Assembly (NCBI RefSeq): GCF_949987535.1
Contig: NC_080064.1
Location: forward strand, 41,178,282-41,242,281
DNA length: 64,000 nt
DNA from: Balaenoptera acutorostrata
Taxonomy: Eukaryota; Chordata; Mammalia; Artiodactyla; Balaenopteridae
Reading direction: 5' to 3'
How positions within the stretch are numbered: the first letter of the stretch is position 1; every line of letters starts with the position of its first letter. The position numbers and the translations under genes are program-made. This document shows positions 23,092 through 33,339 of the stretch, piece by piece. The notes beneath the pieces are model-generated. The model saw nothing but the letters and a program-made list of their open reading frames with translations. It had not been told where the DNA came from and searched no databases.

Positions 23092-23131
23092 AAAGGAGGC
23101 AAGAATATACAAAAGGAGGCAAGAATATACA
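23092..23131 (+). repeat. 20-bp tandem duplication in L1-A ORF2
   Basis: The unit AAAGGAGGCAAGAATATACA is present twice without change, whereas L1-B has one copy at the equivalent place (about 29215). A 20-bp insertion would shift the frame of ORF2. Confidence 0.9.
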
Positions 23132-24188
23132 ATGGAGAGAAGAGAGTCTCTTCAATAAGTGGTGCTGGGAATACTGGATAGCTACATGTAAAAGAATGAA
23201 ATTAGAGCACTCCCTAACACCATACACAAAAATAAACTCAAAATGGATTAAAGAGAACAATGTAAGGCCAGACACTATAAAATTCTTAGATGAAAACATA
23301 GGCAGAACACTCTTTGACATAAATCGCAGCAGGATTTTTTTGACCCACCTCTTAGAGTAATGAAAATAAAAACAAAAATAAACAAATGGGACCTAATGAA
23401 ACATAAAAGCTTTTGCAAAGAAAAAGAAACCATAAGCAAAATGAAAAGACAACCCTCAGAATGGGAGAAAATATTTGCAAATGAAGCAACTGACAAGGGA
23501 TTAATCTCCAAAATATACAAACAGTTCATGAAGCTCCATATCAAAACATAAACAACCCAATGAAAAAAATGGGTAGAAGACTTAAATAGACATTTCTCCA
23601 AGGAAGCCATACAGATGACCAACAAACACATGAAAAGATGTTCAACATCAGTAATTATTAGAGAAATGCAAATCAAAACTACAGTGAGATCACCTCTCAC
23701 CTGTCAGAATGGCCATCATCAAAAATTCTAGAAACAATAAATGCTGAAGAGGATGTGGAGAAAAGGGAACCCTCCTACACTGTTGTATGGAATGTAATTT
23801 GGTATAGCCACTATGGGGAACAGTATGGAGGTTCCTCAAGAAACTAAAAATAGAACTACCATATGACCCAGCAATCCCACTCCTGGGCATATACCTGGAG
23901 AAAACTATAACTCGAAAAGATACATGCACCCCAATGTTCATTGCAGCACTATTTACAATAGCCAGGACATGGAAGCAACCTAAATGTCCATGAACAGATG
24001 AATGGATAAAGAAGATGTGGTACATATATACAATGGAATATTACTCAGCCATAAAAAGGAATGAAATAGTTCCGAGAGACATTTGCAGAGACATGGATAG
24101 ACCTACAGACTGTCATACAGAGTGAAGTAAGTCAGAAAGAGAGGAACAAATATCGTATCATATAATATCACTTATATGTGGAATCTAA

Positions 24189-24428
24189 AACAAATGGTAC
24201 AGATGAACTTATTTGCAAAGCAGAAATAGAGACACAGATGTAGAAAACAAACTTATGGATACCTAGGGGAGAAGAGGGAGTGGGGTGAATTGGGAGATTG
24301 GGATTGACATATATACACTACTATGTATAAAAATAGAAAACTAATGAGAACCTACTGTAGAGCACAGGGAACTCTACTCAATGCTCTGTGGTGATCTCAA
24401 TAGGAAGGAAATCTAAAAAAGAGGGGAT
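24189..24428 (+). other. L1-A 3' UTR, first part
   Basis: Begins after the ORF2 stop, holds the L1 3' UTR phrases GACATATATACACTACTATG and GAGCACAGGGAACTCTACTC, and is cut at the L1-B insertion point. It ends in the target sequence AAAAAAGAGGGGAT (24415-24428). It continues at 31069. Confidence 0.85.
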
Positions 24429-25549
24429 GGGGGTGGAGTCAAGATGGCAGTGTGGGAAGACTTGGAGTTAGCATCTCCCCACAACTAGGGCACCTGCCGG
24501 CTGCTGGTGGGGGACACTGACACCCAAGGAGATGGGAGGAACCCCCAAGTGAACCAGTAGGACGTGGGGGGACAGAGGTGGGAGGAGAAGTGGAGGCCAG
24601 ACAGGATTGGTGCCTCTGAGGCTGGGGACATCAGGAGATGCGGGTGCGAGGGGCCCTCCAGGAGGAGCAGGAGAAGACTGGAGGGCGTTTGCCCTCCCCC
24701 CACTTGGGCCCAGGGAGCCTGCTGAGTTCCCAGGCCATCCCCTGCCCTCCAAGACCCCCCTTCCCCCCAGCCACATTGGTCCTGAGGGCATAGGAAGGAG
24801 GCCGAGGGGAGAACAGGAGAGGCAGGCGGGAAGGGCCCTCTGGGACCAGAGGAGCAGGAGAGGAGAGGAGGGCATTTGCCCCACCCACTTGAGCCCAGGA
24901 AGCCTGCTGGGCTATCAGGTGAGGTGCCCCACCCTCTGAGACCAGGGGTGGGAGGCATGCCTCAGCCCCTTTTGCTCCATTGAGCCTAAGCCTCACCCTC
25001 CACAGCCTCCAGGGCCTTTTCCAACCCTGTGGGTCCTAAGCATATGCCCCACCCACCACCCAAACCTCACCCTTGTTTAGGGCCCACCCTCCACAGCCAA
25101 GGCCTTCCCCCCCCCCCTTTTCTTTTTCTTTTTTCTTTTCCCTCCTCCTCTTTTCTTGCTATTGTGGTACTGTTGTATTTTCCGGTTGTTGATTCATCTA
25201 TATTTTTATTTTTATATCCTTTCTAACATATCTATTAGTTTCCTAGTCTAATTTTATTTTTTACTTTGGTATTGTTTTCTCTCTTTTTTTTTTTCCACCC
25301 CATGCAGCTTGCGGGATCTTGGTTCACAAGCCAGGGGTTCGGCTGAAGCTCCTGGGGTGGGAGCTCCGAGTCTGAACCACTGGACCAACAGAGAACCTCA
25401 GACCCCAGGGAATATTCATTAGCGTGAGGTCTCACGGAGGTCTTCATCTCAGCACCAAGACCCAGATCTACCCAACAGCCTACACACTCCAATGTTGGAA
25501 GCCTCAGGCCAAACAAACAAAAAAAAAAAACAAGAGATGGAAAAAGAAT
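24429..25549 (+). promoter_or_regulatory. L1-B 5' UTR / internal promoter region
   Basis: About 1.1 kb, very GC-rich to about 25100, then a pyrimidine-rich stretch (25105-25300). A module of about 190 bp is repeated: GGAGCAGGAGAAGACTGGAG (24663) with CCACTTGGGCCCAGGGAGCC, and GGAGCAGGAGAGGAGAGGAG (24850) with CCACTTGAGCCCAGGAAGCC. It shows no obvious similarity to the L1-A 5' UTR apart from the first 20 or so bases. Its proline-rich open frames are compositional. Confidence 0.8.
24440..24448 (+). promoter_or_regulatory. YY1-like site at the L1-B start
   Basis: CAAGATGGC at +12 from the first base of L1-B, the same word and nearly the same offset as the YY1 site of human L1. Confidence 0.65.
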
Positions 25550-26418
25550 ATGGCACAGATGAAGGAGCAAGGTAAAAACCTACAAGACCAAATAAATGAA
25601 GAGGAAATAGGCAATCTACCTGAAAAAGAATTCAGTGTAATGATAGTAAATATGATCCAGAATCTTAGAAATAGAGGCACAGATTGAGAAAATACAAGAA
25701 ATGTTTTAAAAAGATCTAGAAAAACTAAAGGACAAACACTTCATTTCAATAACTGAAATGAAAAATACACTAGAAGAATCAATAACAGAATAAATGAGGC
25801 AGAAGAATGAATAAGTGAGCTGGAAGACAAAATGGTGGAAATAACTGCCCAGGAGCAGCATAAATAAAAAAGAATGAAAAGATTTGAAGGCAACCTCAGA
25901 GACCTCTGGGACAACAATAAAGCACCAACATTCAAATTATAGGGGTCCCAGAAGAAGAAGAGAAAAAGAAAGGGTCTGAGAAGATATTTCAAGGGATTAT
26001 AGTCGAAAGCCTCCCTAACATGAGAAAGGAAAAATTACCCAAGTCCAGGAAGCATACAGAGTCCCATACAGGATAAACCTTAGGAAAAACACACCAAGAA
26101 CATATTAATCAAACTAACAGAAATTAAATTCAAAGAAAAAATATTAAAAGCAGCAAGGGAAAAACAAAAAATAACATACAAAGGAATCCCCATAAGGTTA
26201 TCAGCTAATTTTTCAGCAGAAACTCTGCAGGCCAGAAGGGAATGGCAGGATATACTTAAAGTGATGAAAGAGAAAAACCTACATCCAAGATTACTCTACA
26301 CAGTAAGGATCTCATTCAGATTCGATGGAGAAATCAAAAGCTATCAGACAAGCAAAATCTAAGAGAATTCAGCACCACCAAACCAGCTCTACAACAAATG
26401 CTAAAGAAACTTCTCTAG
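25550..26418 (+). pseudogene. L1-B ORF1 relic
   Basis: Probable start ATG 25550 (MAQMKEQGKNLQDQINEEE). An upstream ATG at 25537 is in another frame and may be the original start displaced by small deletions. The coiled-coil part is open to 25687, where a deletion beside RNRGTD shifts the frame (five bases are missing relative to the expected order). Further stops occur near 25792 and 25864. The RRM-start phrase survives as ATTCAAATTATAGGGGTCCC (25931). The terminator is TAG 26416-26418 after LLKKLL-like codons, 57 bp before ORF2. Not functional. Confidence 0.85.
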
Positions 26419-26475
26419 GCAGGAAACACAAGAGAAGAAAAAGACCCAAAAAACAAACCCAAAACAACTAAGAAA

Positions 26476-29400
26476 ATGGTGATAGGAACATACATATTGA
26501 CAATAAACTTGAATGTAAATGGATTAAATGCCCCAACAAAAAGACACAGGCTGGCTGAATGGATACAAAAACAAGACCCATATATATGCTTCCTACAAGA
26601 GACCCACTTCAGACCTAGGGACATATACAGACTGAAAGTGAAGGGATGGAACAAGATATTCCATGCAAATGGAAATCAAAGGAAAGCTGGAGTAGCAATA
26701 CTCGTATCAGATAAAATAGACTTTAAAATAAAGACCGTTACAAGAGATAAGAAGGGACACTACATAATGATCAAAGGATCAATCAAAGAAAAAGATATAA
26801 CAATTATAAATGTTTATGTACCTAACATAGGAGCACCACAATACATAAAGCAAATGCTAACAACCACAAAAGGAGAAATTGACAGTAACACAATAATTGT
26901 AGGGGACTTTAACATCCCACTTACACCAATGGACAGATCATCCAAACAGAAAATAAATAAGGAAACACAATCTTTAAAAGACACAGTAGGCCAGAAAGAT
27001 TTAATTGATATTTATAGAACATTTCACCCCAAAGTGGCAGAATACACTTTCGCTCAAGTGCACACAGAACATCCTCCAGGATAGATCACATCTTGGGTCA
27101 CAAATCAAGCCTCAGAAAATTTAAGAAAATTGAAATTGTATCAAGCATCTTTTCTGACCACAGTGCTATGAAGTTTGAAATCAATTACAGGAAAAAAACT
27201 GTAAAAAACACAAATACATGGAGGCTAAACAGTGCTCTACTAAATAACCAAGAGATCACAGAAGAAATCAAAGAAGAAATTAAAAAATACATAGAAAAAA
27301 ATGACAATGAAAACACGATGACCCATAAACCTATGGGATGCAGCCAAAGCAGTTCTAAGAGAGAAGTTTATAGCAATTCAATCTCACCTCAAGAAAAATC
27401 TCAAATAAACAATCTAACCCTACACTTAAAACAACTAGAGAAAAAAGAACAAAGAACACCCAAAGTCAGCAGAGGGAAAGAAATCATAAAGATCAGAGCA
27501 GAAATAAATGAAATAGGAACAAAGAAGACAATTGCAAAAATCAGTAAAACTAAAAGCTGGTTCTTCGAGAAGATAAACAAAATTGATAAACCCTTAGCCA
27601 GACACATCAAGGAAAAAAGGGAGAGGACGCAAATCAATGAAATTAGAAATAAAAAAGGAGAAACCACAACTGAGACCACAGAAATACAAAGGATTATAAG
27701 AGACTACTACAAACAACTATATGCCCAAAAAATGGACAACCACAAAGAAATGGACAACTTCTTCGAAAGGTACAATTTTCCAAGAGTGAAAGAGGAAGAA
27801 TTAGAAAATATAAACAGACCTATCACAAGTAATGAAATTGAAACCATAATTTAAAATCTTTCAACAAACAAAAGTCCAGGACCAGATGGCTTCACAAGCG
27901 AATTCTATCAAACATTTAGAGAACAGCTAACACCAATGATTCTCAAACTCTTCCAAAAAATTGCAAAGGAAGAAACAGTCCCAAATTCATTCTACAAAGC
28001 CACCATCACCCTGATACCAAAAGCATAAAAAGATATCACAAAAAAAGAAAATTATAGACCAATATCACTGATGAACATAGAAACAAAAATCCTGAACAAA
28101 ATACTAGCAAACAGAATCCAACAGCACATTCAAAGGATCATACACCATGATGAAGTGGGATTTATCCCAGGGATGCAAGGATTCTTCAATATATGCAAAT
28201 CAATGTGATACACCACATTAACAAATTAAGGAATAAAAACTACAGGATCATCTCAATAGATGCAGAAAAAGCTTTTGACAAAATTCAACACCCATTTATG
28301 ATAAAAACTCTCCAGAAAGTGGGCATAGAGGGAACCTTCCTCAACATAATAAAAGCCATTTATGACAAACTCACAGCAAACATCATTCTCAATGGTGAAA
28401 AACTGAAAGCATTACCTCTAAGATCAGGAACGAGACAAGGATGTCCACTCTCACCACATTATTCAACATAGTATTGGAAGTCCTAGCCTCAGCAATCAGA
28501 GAAGAAAAATAAATAAAAGGAATACAAACTGGAAAAGAAGAGGTAAAACTGTCACTGTTTGCAGATGACATGATACTATACATAGAGAATCCTAAAGATG
28601 CCACCAGAAAACTACTAGAACTAATCAATGAATTTGGTAAAGTTGCAGGATACAAAATTAATGCACAGAAATCTCTTGCATTCCTATACACTAATGATGA
28701 AAAATCTGAAAGAGAAATTAAGGAAACACTCCCATTTACCATTGCAACACGAAGAATAAAATATCCAGGAATAAACCTACCTAGGGAGACAAAAGACCTG
28801 CATACAAAAAACTATAAGACACTGATGAAAGAAATTAAAGATGATACAAACAGATGGAGAGACATACCATGTTCTTGGATAGGAATAATCAATATTGTGA
28901 AAATGAATATACTACCCAAAGCAATCTACAGATTCAATGCAATCCCTATCAAACTACCAATGGCATTTTTCACAGAACTAGAACAAAAAATTTCACAATT
29001 TGTATGGAAATACAAAAGACCCCGAATACCCAAAGCAATCTTGAGAAAGAAAAACGGAGATGGAGGAATCAGGCTCCCTGACTTCAGACTATACTACAAA
29101 GCTACAGTAATCAAGACAGTATGATACTGGAACAAAAACAGAAATGTAGATCAATGGAACAGGATAGAAAGCCCAGAGATAAACCCACGCACATATGGTC
29201 ACCTTATCTTTGATAAAGGTGGCAAGAATATACAATGGAGAAAAGACAGCCTCTTCAATAAGTGGTGCTGGGAAAACTGGACAGCTACATATAAAAGAAA
29301 GAAATTAGAACACTCCCTAACACCATACACAAAAATAAACTCAAAATGGATTAAAGACCTAAATGTAAGGCCAGACACTATAAAACTCTTAGAGGAAAAC

Positions 29401-30656
29401 ATAGGCAGAACACTCTATGACATAAATCACAGCAAGGTCTTTTTTGACCCACCTCCTAGAATAATGAAAATAAAAACGAAAATTAAAAAATGGGACCTAA
29501 TAAAACATAAAAGCTTTTGCACAGCAAAGGAAACCATAAACAAGACAAAAAGACAACCCTCAAAATGGGAGTAAATATTTGCAAATGAAACAACAGACAA
29601 AGGATTAACCTCCAAAATATACAAACAGCACATGGAGCTCAATATCAAAAAAACAAACAATCCAATTTAAAAATGGGTGGAAAACCTAAATAGACATTTC
29701 ACCAAGGAAGACATACAGATGGCCAAGAGGCACGTAAAAAGATGCTCAACACCACTAATTATTAGAGAAATGCAAATCAAAACTACAATGAGATATCACC
29801 TCACACCAGTCAGAATGGCCATTATCAAAAAATCTAGAAAAATAAATGCTGGAAAGGGTGTGGTGAAAAGGGAACCCTCCTGCACTGTTGGTGGGAATGT
29901 AAACTGATACAACCACTATGGAAAAGAGTATGAAGGTTCCTTAAAAAACTAAAAATAGAACTACCATATGATGCAGCAATCCCACTACTGGGCATATACC
30001 CTGAGAAAAAGAGTTCAAAAAGAGACATATTTTTCTCTTTCTGAGGGCAGGAATAAAGAGGTAGTCATAGAGAATGGACTTGAGGACATGGGGTGGGAGC
30101 GTGAAGCTTGAGTGAAGTGAGAGTAGCATCTACATATATACACTACTGAATGTAAAATAGTTGGCTCATGGGAAGCAGCAGCATAGCACAGGGAGATCAG
30201 CTCAGTGCTTTGGGGTGGGATAGGGAAGATGGGAGGGAGGCTCAAGAGGGAGGGGATATGGGGACACATGTATGCATATGGCTGATTTGTTTTGTTGTGC
30301 AACAGAAACTAACACAGTATTGTGAAGCAATTATACTCCAATAAAGATCTATTAAAAAAAAATAAAGTAGTTGAAGAAAATCAGAAAAAAAAAAAGAGAC
30401 ATGTACCACCACAATGTTCATTGCAGCACTATTTACAATAGCCAGGACATGGAACCAACCTAAATGTCCATTGACAGATGAATGGATAAAGAAGATGTGG
30501 CACATATATACCATGGAATATTACTCAGCCATGAAAAGAAACGAATTTGAGTTATTTGTAGTGAGGTGGATGGACCTAGAGTCTGTCATACAGAGTGAAG
30601 TAAGTCAGAAAAAGAAAAACAAATACCGTATGCTAATGCATATATATGGAATCTAA
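26476..30656 (+). pseudogene. L1-B ORF2 relic, fairly well preserved
   Basis: The frame 26476-27084 keeps most of the APE-like endonuclease: LNVNGLNAP (catalytic Asn), QETHF (catalytic Glu), [22 protein letters not shown] (Asp and Asn). A frameshift near 27050-27090 moves it to 27093-27854, which keeps [16 protein letters not shown] (the final Asp-His pair) and the linker. A stop at 27852-27854 and shifts break the reverse transcriptase, but [17 protein letters not shown] (28250) and the intact FADD box (28558-28569) are legible. 28570-29124 holds the thumb and later region. L1-C splits the C-terminus at 30029; the last open piece 30414-30656 ends IYGI-stop. Not functional. Confidence 0.9.
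30029..30390 (+). mobile_element. L1-C: 5'-truncated L1 3' end inside L1-B ORF2
   Basis: About 360 bp of L1 3' UTR with signal AATAAA (30340-30345), a first A run (30354-30362), an intervening 22 nt (30363-30384), then a second A run. The target-site duplication AAAAAGAGACAT is perfect at 30017-30028 and 30391-30402. Outside it the ORF2 reading of L1-B joins cleanly (GAGTTCAAAAAGAGACATGT in the uninterrupted order). The plus-strand similarity to 30700-31020 is simply the same 3' UTR in the host element. Confidence 0.93.
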
Positions 30657-31054
30657 AAAAAAAGAAAAAAAATGGTACTGATGAACCTAGTTGCAGGGCA
30701 GATATAAAGATGTAGACATAGAGAATGGACTTGAGGACACGAGGTGGGAGGGGGAAGCTGGGGTGAAGTGAGAGTAGCATCGACATATATACACTACCAA
30801 ATGTAAAATAGTTAGCTAGTGGGAAGAAGCAGCATAGCACTGGGACATCAGCTCAGTGTTTTGTGATCACCTAGAGGGGTGGGATAGGGAGGGTGGGAGG
30901 GAGGCGCAAGAAGAAGGGGATATGGGGACATATGTATGCATATGGCTGATTCACTTTGGTGTACAACAGAAACTAACACAGTATTGTGAAGCAATTATAC
31001 TCCAATAAAGATCTATTAAAAAAAAAAAGATTATGTTAATCTCATAAAAAGAAA
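30657..31054 (+). other. L1-B 3' UTR with double poly(A) tail
   Basis: Follows the ORF2 stop. Contains GACATATATACACTACCAAA, a G-rich segment (AGAGGGGTGGGATAGGGAGG at about 30882) usual for L1 3' UTRs, AATAAA at 31004-31009, an A run (31018-31028), 23 intervening bases (31029-31051) and a second A run before the target duplication. Confidence 0.85.
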
Positions 31055-31068
31055 AAAAAAGAGGGGAT

Positions 31069-31155
31069 ATATGTATACGTATAGCTGATTCACTTTGCTA
31101 TACAGCAGAAACTAACACAACATCGTAAAACAACTATACTCCAATAAAATTTTTT
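31069..31155 (+). other. L1-A 3' UTR, last part
   Basis: ATATGTATACGTATAGCTGA through ACTCCAATAAAATTTTTTT completes the 3' end interrupted at 24428. The tail is AT-rich rather than pure A. Confidence 0.88.
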
Positions 31156-31655
31156 TAAAATAATAATAAATAGATTATTGTTGATTTAGAAAGAGCTCAA
31201 AGTTTTCACTCCTCTGTTCATATTCAAAGAATAGAATTACATAGAACACAGTGGGAATACCACTCCAGGGGACATAGAACTTAGGGCCAACTCTGATCAA
31301 TTGGCAGTTACTCTCTGGAGTATTTAGTTGAGAAGGATTCTGAGATTAAATCCAGATTTGGTAGGAAGAAGTACTGTGATCAATTAGCAAAGCCTGCCCA
31401 TGAGGGCACAGGAGAGTGGTTATATACTACATGTAGACAGGTATTTGCTATCCCATAGACAGTGGGTATCCATAGAAAGCTAAGTGAATGAGTGGCATAA
31501 ATCTGGGAGTAGTATGGAATGGGATGGAGAGCAAAGAAGGAAACCATAGACCATTTAACTGGACCATCAGAGAGAATCCAACTTCTCACACAGCTCTCTA
31601 AGCTACTTAGAGTAATCTACCTTATCTTACTGTTGTCCACGTATGTTACCTTTTC
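31156..31655. other. Unassigned non-coding block
   Basis: The first 20 or so bases may finish the MIR split by L1-A. The rest shows no recognised repeat or gene. Confidence 0.35.
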
Positions 31656-31742
31656 TTCTAGACTATGAATGCTTTGTTCCTGGCACATAGATAGAGTTGA
31701 TAATGTTTGTTGGATGAATGAGTGAATGAATGAATGAATATA
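31656..31742 (+). mobile_element. L2 3' end with GAAT tail
   Basis: TAGACTATGAATGCTTTGTT and TTCCTGGCACATAGATAGAG, then TGTTTGTTGGATGAATGAGT and GAATGAATGAATGAATA, as at the end of L2. Confidence 0.6.
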
Positions 31743-31794
31743 CAGACCTTCTGCTTCTTCTCCGTATGACCTTGGGCGCGTCCTTAATGTAACA

Positions 31795-32280
31795 TATCAA
31801 ACTATAATTTGACATGGTGCGCAACAGTTTACAGAGCACATTCACCTCCATCAGGTCATTTGATCCTCACCACAATCCAAAGAGGTGGACAGTGGCATTG
31901 ACTGTTTTAGAAATGAGGAAGCTGCATCTCCAAGATTAAGTGGCCTCTTTTGTATCTATACTATTTGATCATAAGTTTCCTTACCAGTGAAAAAAAAGAA
32001 AATAAATCTTGATTTGCTTACCTCACTGGTTTGCAGTAAGGTTCAAACCATTGTAAAATAAACAGCACTGTTTGAACACAAGGCAAGATCTTGGTAATAT
32101 TTTGCTTGTTGGGAACTTTGCATTCTTTAGCTTATTTCATTCTCACAAAAGCCTGAAAAAGTGGGTTTTGATATCCAAATTTTTGATGAGGAAACCAGGG
32201 CTCAAGCCCAAGGTCACTGAGCTATTAAGGGGTAAAACCACTGTGTTTCTAAAGCCCATATTCCTTTCTCCAAACCATAT
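31795..32280 (-). mobile_element. Two antisense MIR fragments
   Basis: First copy 31805-31950 (ATTTGATCCTCACCACAATC; AAATGAGGAAGCTGCATCTC). Second copy about 32095-32275 (TTTCATTCTCACAAAAGCC; GATGAGGAAACCAGGGCTC; CAAGGTCACTGAGCTATTAA). Confidence 0.7.
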
Positions 32281-32719
32281 GACATTTTCTTCAACAGAAC
32301 CCTCCTGCTACAATAATGCATTCTTTCTTTTTATGTTCCTCCAAAGACTAAAGATAGTAACTGCAGCATCTGGCATGTATAAATATAATTTGCTTCAAGA
32401 GAGACAGGTTGCTAGCATGCATGTGATTCTTCAGAGGCAAACAGGCATGTGCACCTGGGAACAGGAAGGTAGGTTCCTCTGGACCAGCATGGCTGGGGCT
32501 GGGCCTGCCCATGAGTCTGAAGCTGCACACAGAGTTTCTAGGATAAACAGTGGCTACAAAGGGACTGTGCAATGCTGCCTATTGAAATGCAGGTCTCACA
32601 AAATAATCCATAGCTCCCTTGTCTTCTCAGTGCCTGCAGCTCTGGGCTTTGTTCCTGGGTCCACAGATGAGCCCTTTAGTCTATTGTCTAAACAGGAAAA
32701 TTATAGTTCCCTGAGAGGA
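32281..32719. other. Unassigned non-coding block
   Basis: A 229-codon plus frame (32072-32761) crosses this block and the MIR before it. It has no recognised domain, starts inside repeat sequence and lacks any promoter or splice context, so I treat it as chance. Confidence 0.4.
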
Positions 32720-33000
32720 AAAGGCTTGGGTCTGAGCTTGACTTTTTATCAATCATGTTAATGTAGAAATAAGCTATTGGTTTGACTTTACATTCATCAG
32801 AGTCAAGGGTGGGTTGTGTTCCTTTGGTCCCTTTGTCTTTAATTAACAGCCTTTGAATATCCATATTAATTAGTGGGGCTGAGAGATATTTTGCCTCACC
32901 CTTCAGCATGGTGGATAATTAAAAGTCCCATCAATAAAATAGCTGTATTCATAATTTCTATAAACCTATTATGAAACAAACATGATTATAGGGTAGCTTC
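32720..33000. promoter_or_regulatory. Candidate distal enhancer / conserved element
   Basis: Unique sequence dense in homeodomain-type sites: TTTAATTAACAGCC (about 32838), ATATTAATTAGTGG (about 32863) and GATAATTAAAAG (32914). It also has a TCF/SOX-like CCTTTGTCTTT (about 32830). No repeat and no coding signature. The role is inferred from motif clustering only. Confidence 0.3.
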
Positions 33001-33339
33001 CCATCGTCTCCTAGGCTCCCTTCACTATTCTAGTCTATTTCCATAAAGGTCTTAGAATTGCACAGGGAAGGAGAAACTAGCAAAAGTTGCATGTGTTAAC
33101 TTTGGATCTGATTGCTCAGGGCATGTGGTTAATGGGATAAATCAGAAAAAAAGTGTTCTTGAGAAGACAGGAAGAGACCCACTTGAACTAGAAATGTGAT
33201 GTGGTCTTATAAGCCTAGAACTCCTGCCTCTTTTGCATTTTAACTTCAAGGAAAACTAAAAGCTTTGTTCTTATTTGGACTGGAAATAACCATCATGGGT
33301 TTTTAATTGGATGTGCTGACACTTAGCTCAAATCAATTT
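33001..33339. other. Unassigned non-coding block
   Basis: No recognisable repeat, gene or RNA feature. Confidence 0.35.

Larger units (their letters stand above)
19952..24188 (+). pseudogene. L1-A ORF2 relic (endonuclease and reverse transcriptase)
   Basis: ORF2p nicks DNA with an APE-like endonuclease and copies L1 RNA by target-primed reverse transcription. ATG 19952 starts MAIGTYILIITLNVNGLNAP; a stop at about 20048 breaks the endonuclease. Open remnants are 20322-21161 (endonuclease end with [16 protein letters not shown] and linker) and 21538-22017 (reverse-transcriptase fingers/palm, [17 protein letters not shown]). The usual FADD active-site box reads FTDD at 22029-22040. A SINE interrupts at 22327-22712. 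The C-terminal zinc-knuckle region is broken. The natural end is TAA 24186-24188. Not functional. Confidence 0.88.
24429..31054 (+). mobile_element. L1-B: near full-length L1 nested in L1-A
   Basis: Starts GGGGGTGGAGTCAAGATGGC, directly after a 14-bp target AAAAAAGAGGGGAT (24415-24428) that is repeated after its tail at 31055-31068. Structure: 5' UTR about 24429-25549, ORF1 relic 25550-26418, ORF2 relic 26476-30656, 3' UTR and tails to 31054. Removing L1-C leaves about 6.25 kb. ORFs are less damaged than in L1-A, in keeping with its younger insertion. The AATAAA signal is at 31004-31009. Confidence 0.93.
16481..31155 (+). mobile_element. L1-A: near full-length L1 carrying nested insertions
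   Basis: A complete but inactive L1: 5' UTR 16481-18965, ORF1 relic 18966-19867, ORF2 relic 19952-24188, 3' UTR 24189-24428 continued at 31069-31155. It is interrupted by a SINE in ORF2 (22327-22712) and by L1-B in the 3' UTR (24429-31054 plus the duplicated target). Without these it is about 7.6 kb. The polyadenylation signal AATAAA is at 31143-31148. A short possible target-site duplication TAAAATA (16474-16480 and 31156-31162) is weak. Stops and shifts in both ORFs show it cannot move. Confidence 0.88.

Noticed and set aside
24485..24996. Proline-rich open frames on both strands
   Set aside because: They fall in the GC-rich L1-B 5' UTR with its duplicated module; low-complexity reading.
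32072..32761. 229-codon plus-strand frame
   Set aside because: Begins inside a MIR, has no recognisable domain or splice context, and shows no codon signature that I can see. Most likely chance, though it is the longest non-repeat frame and could be tested by conservation.
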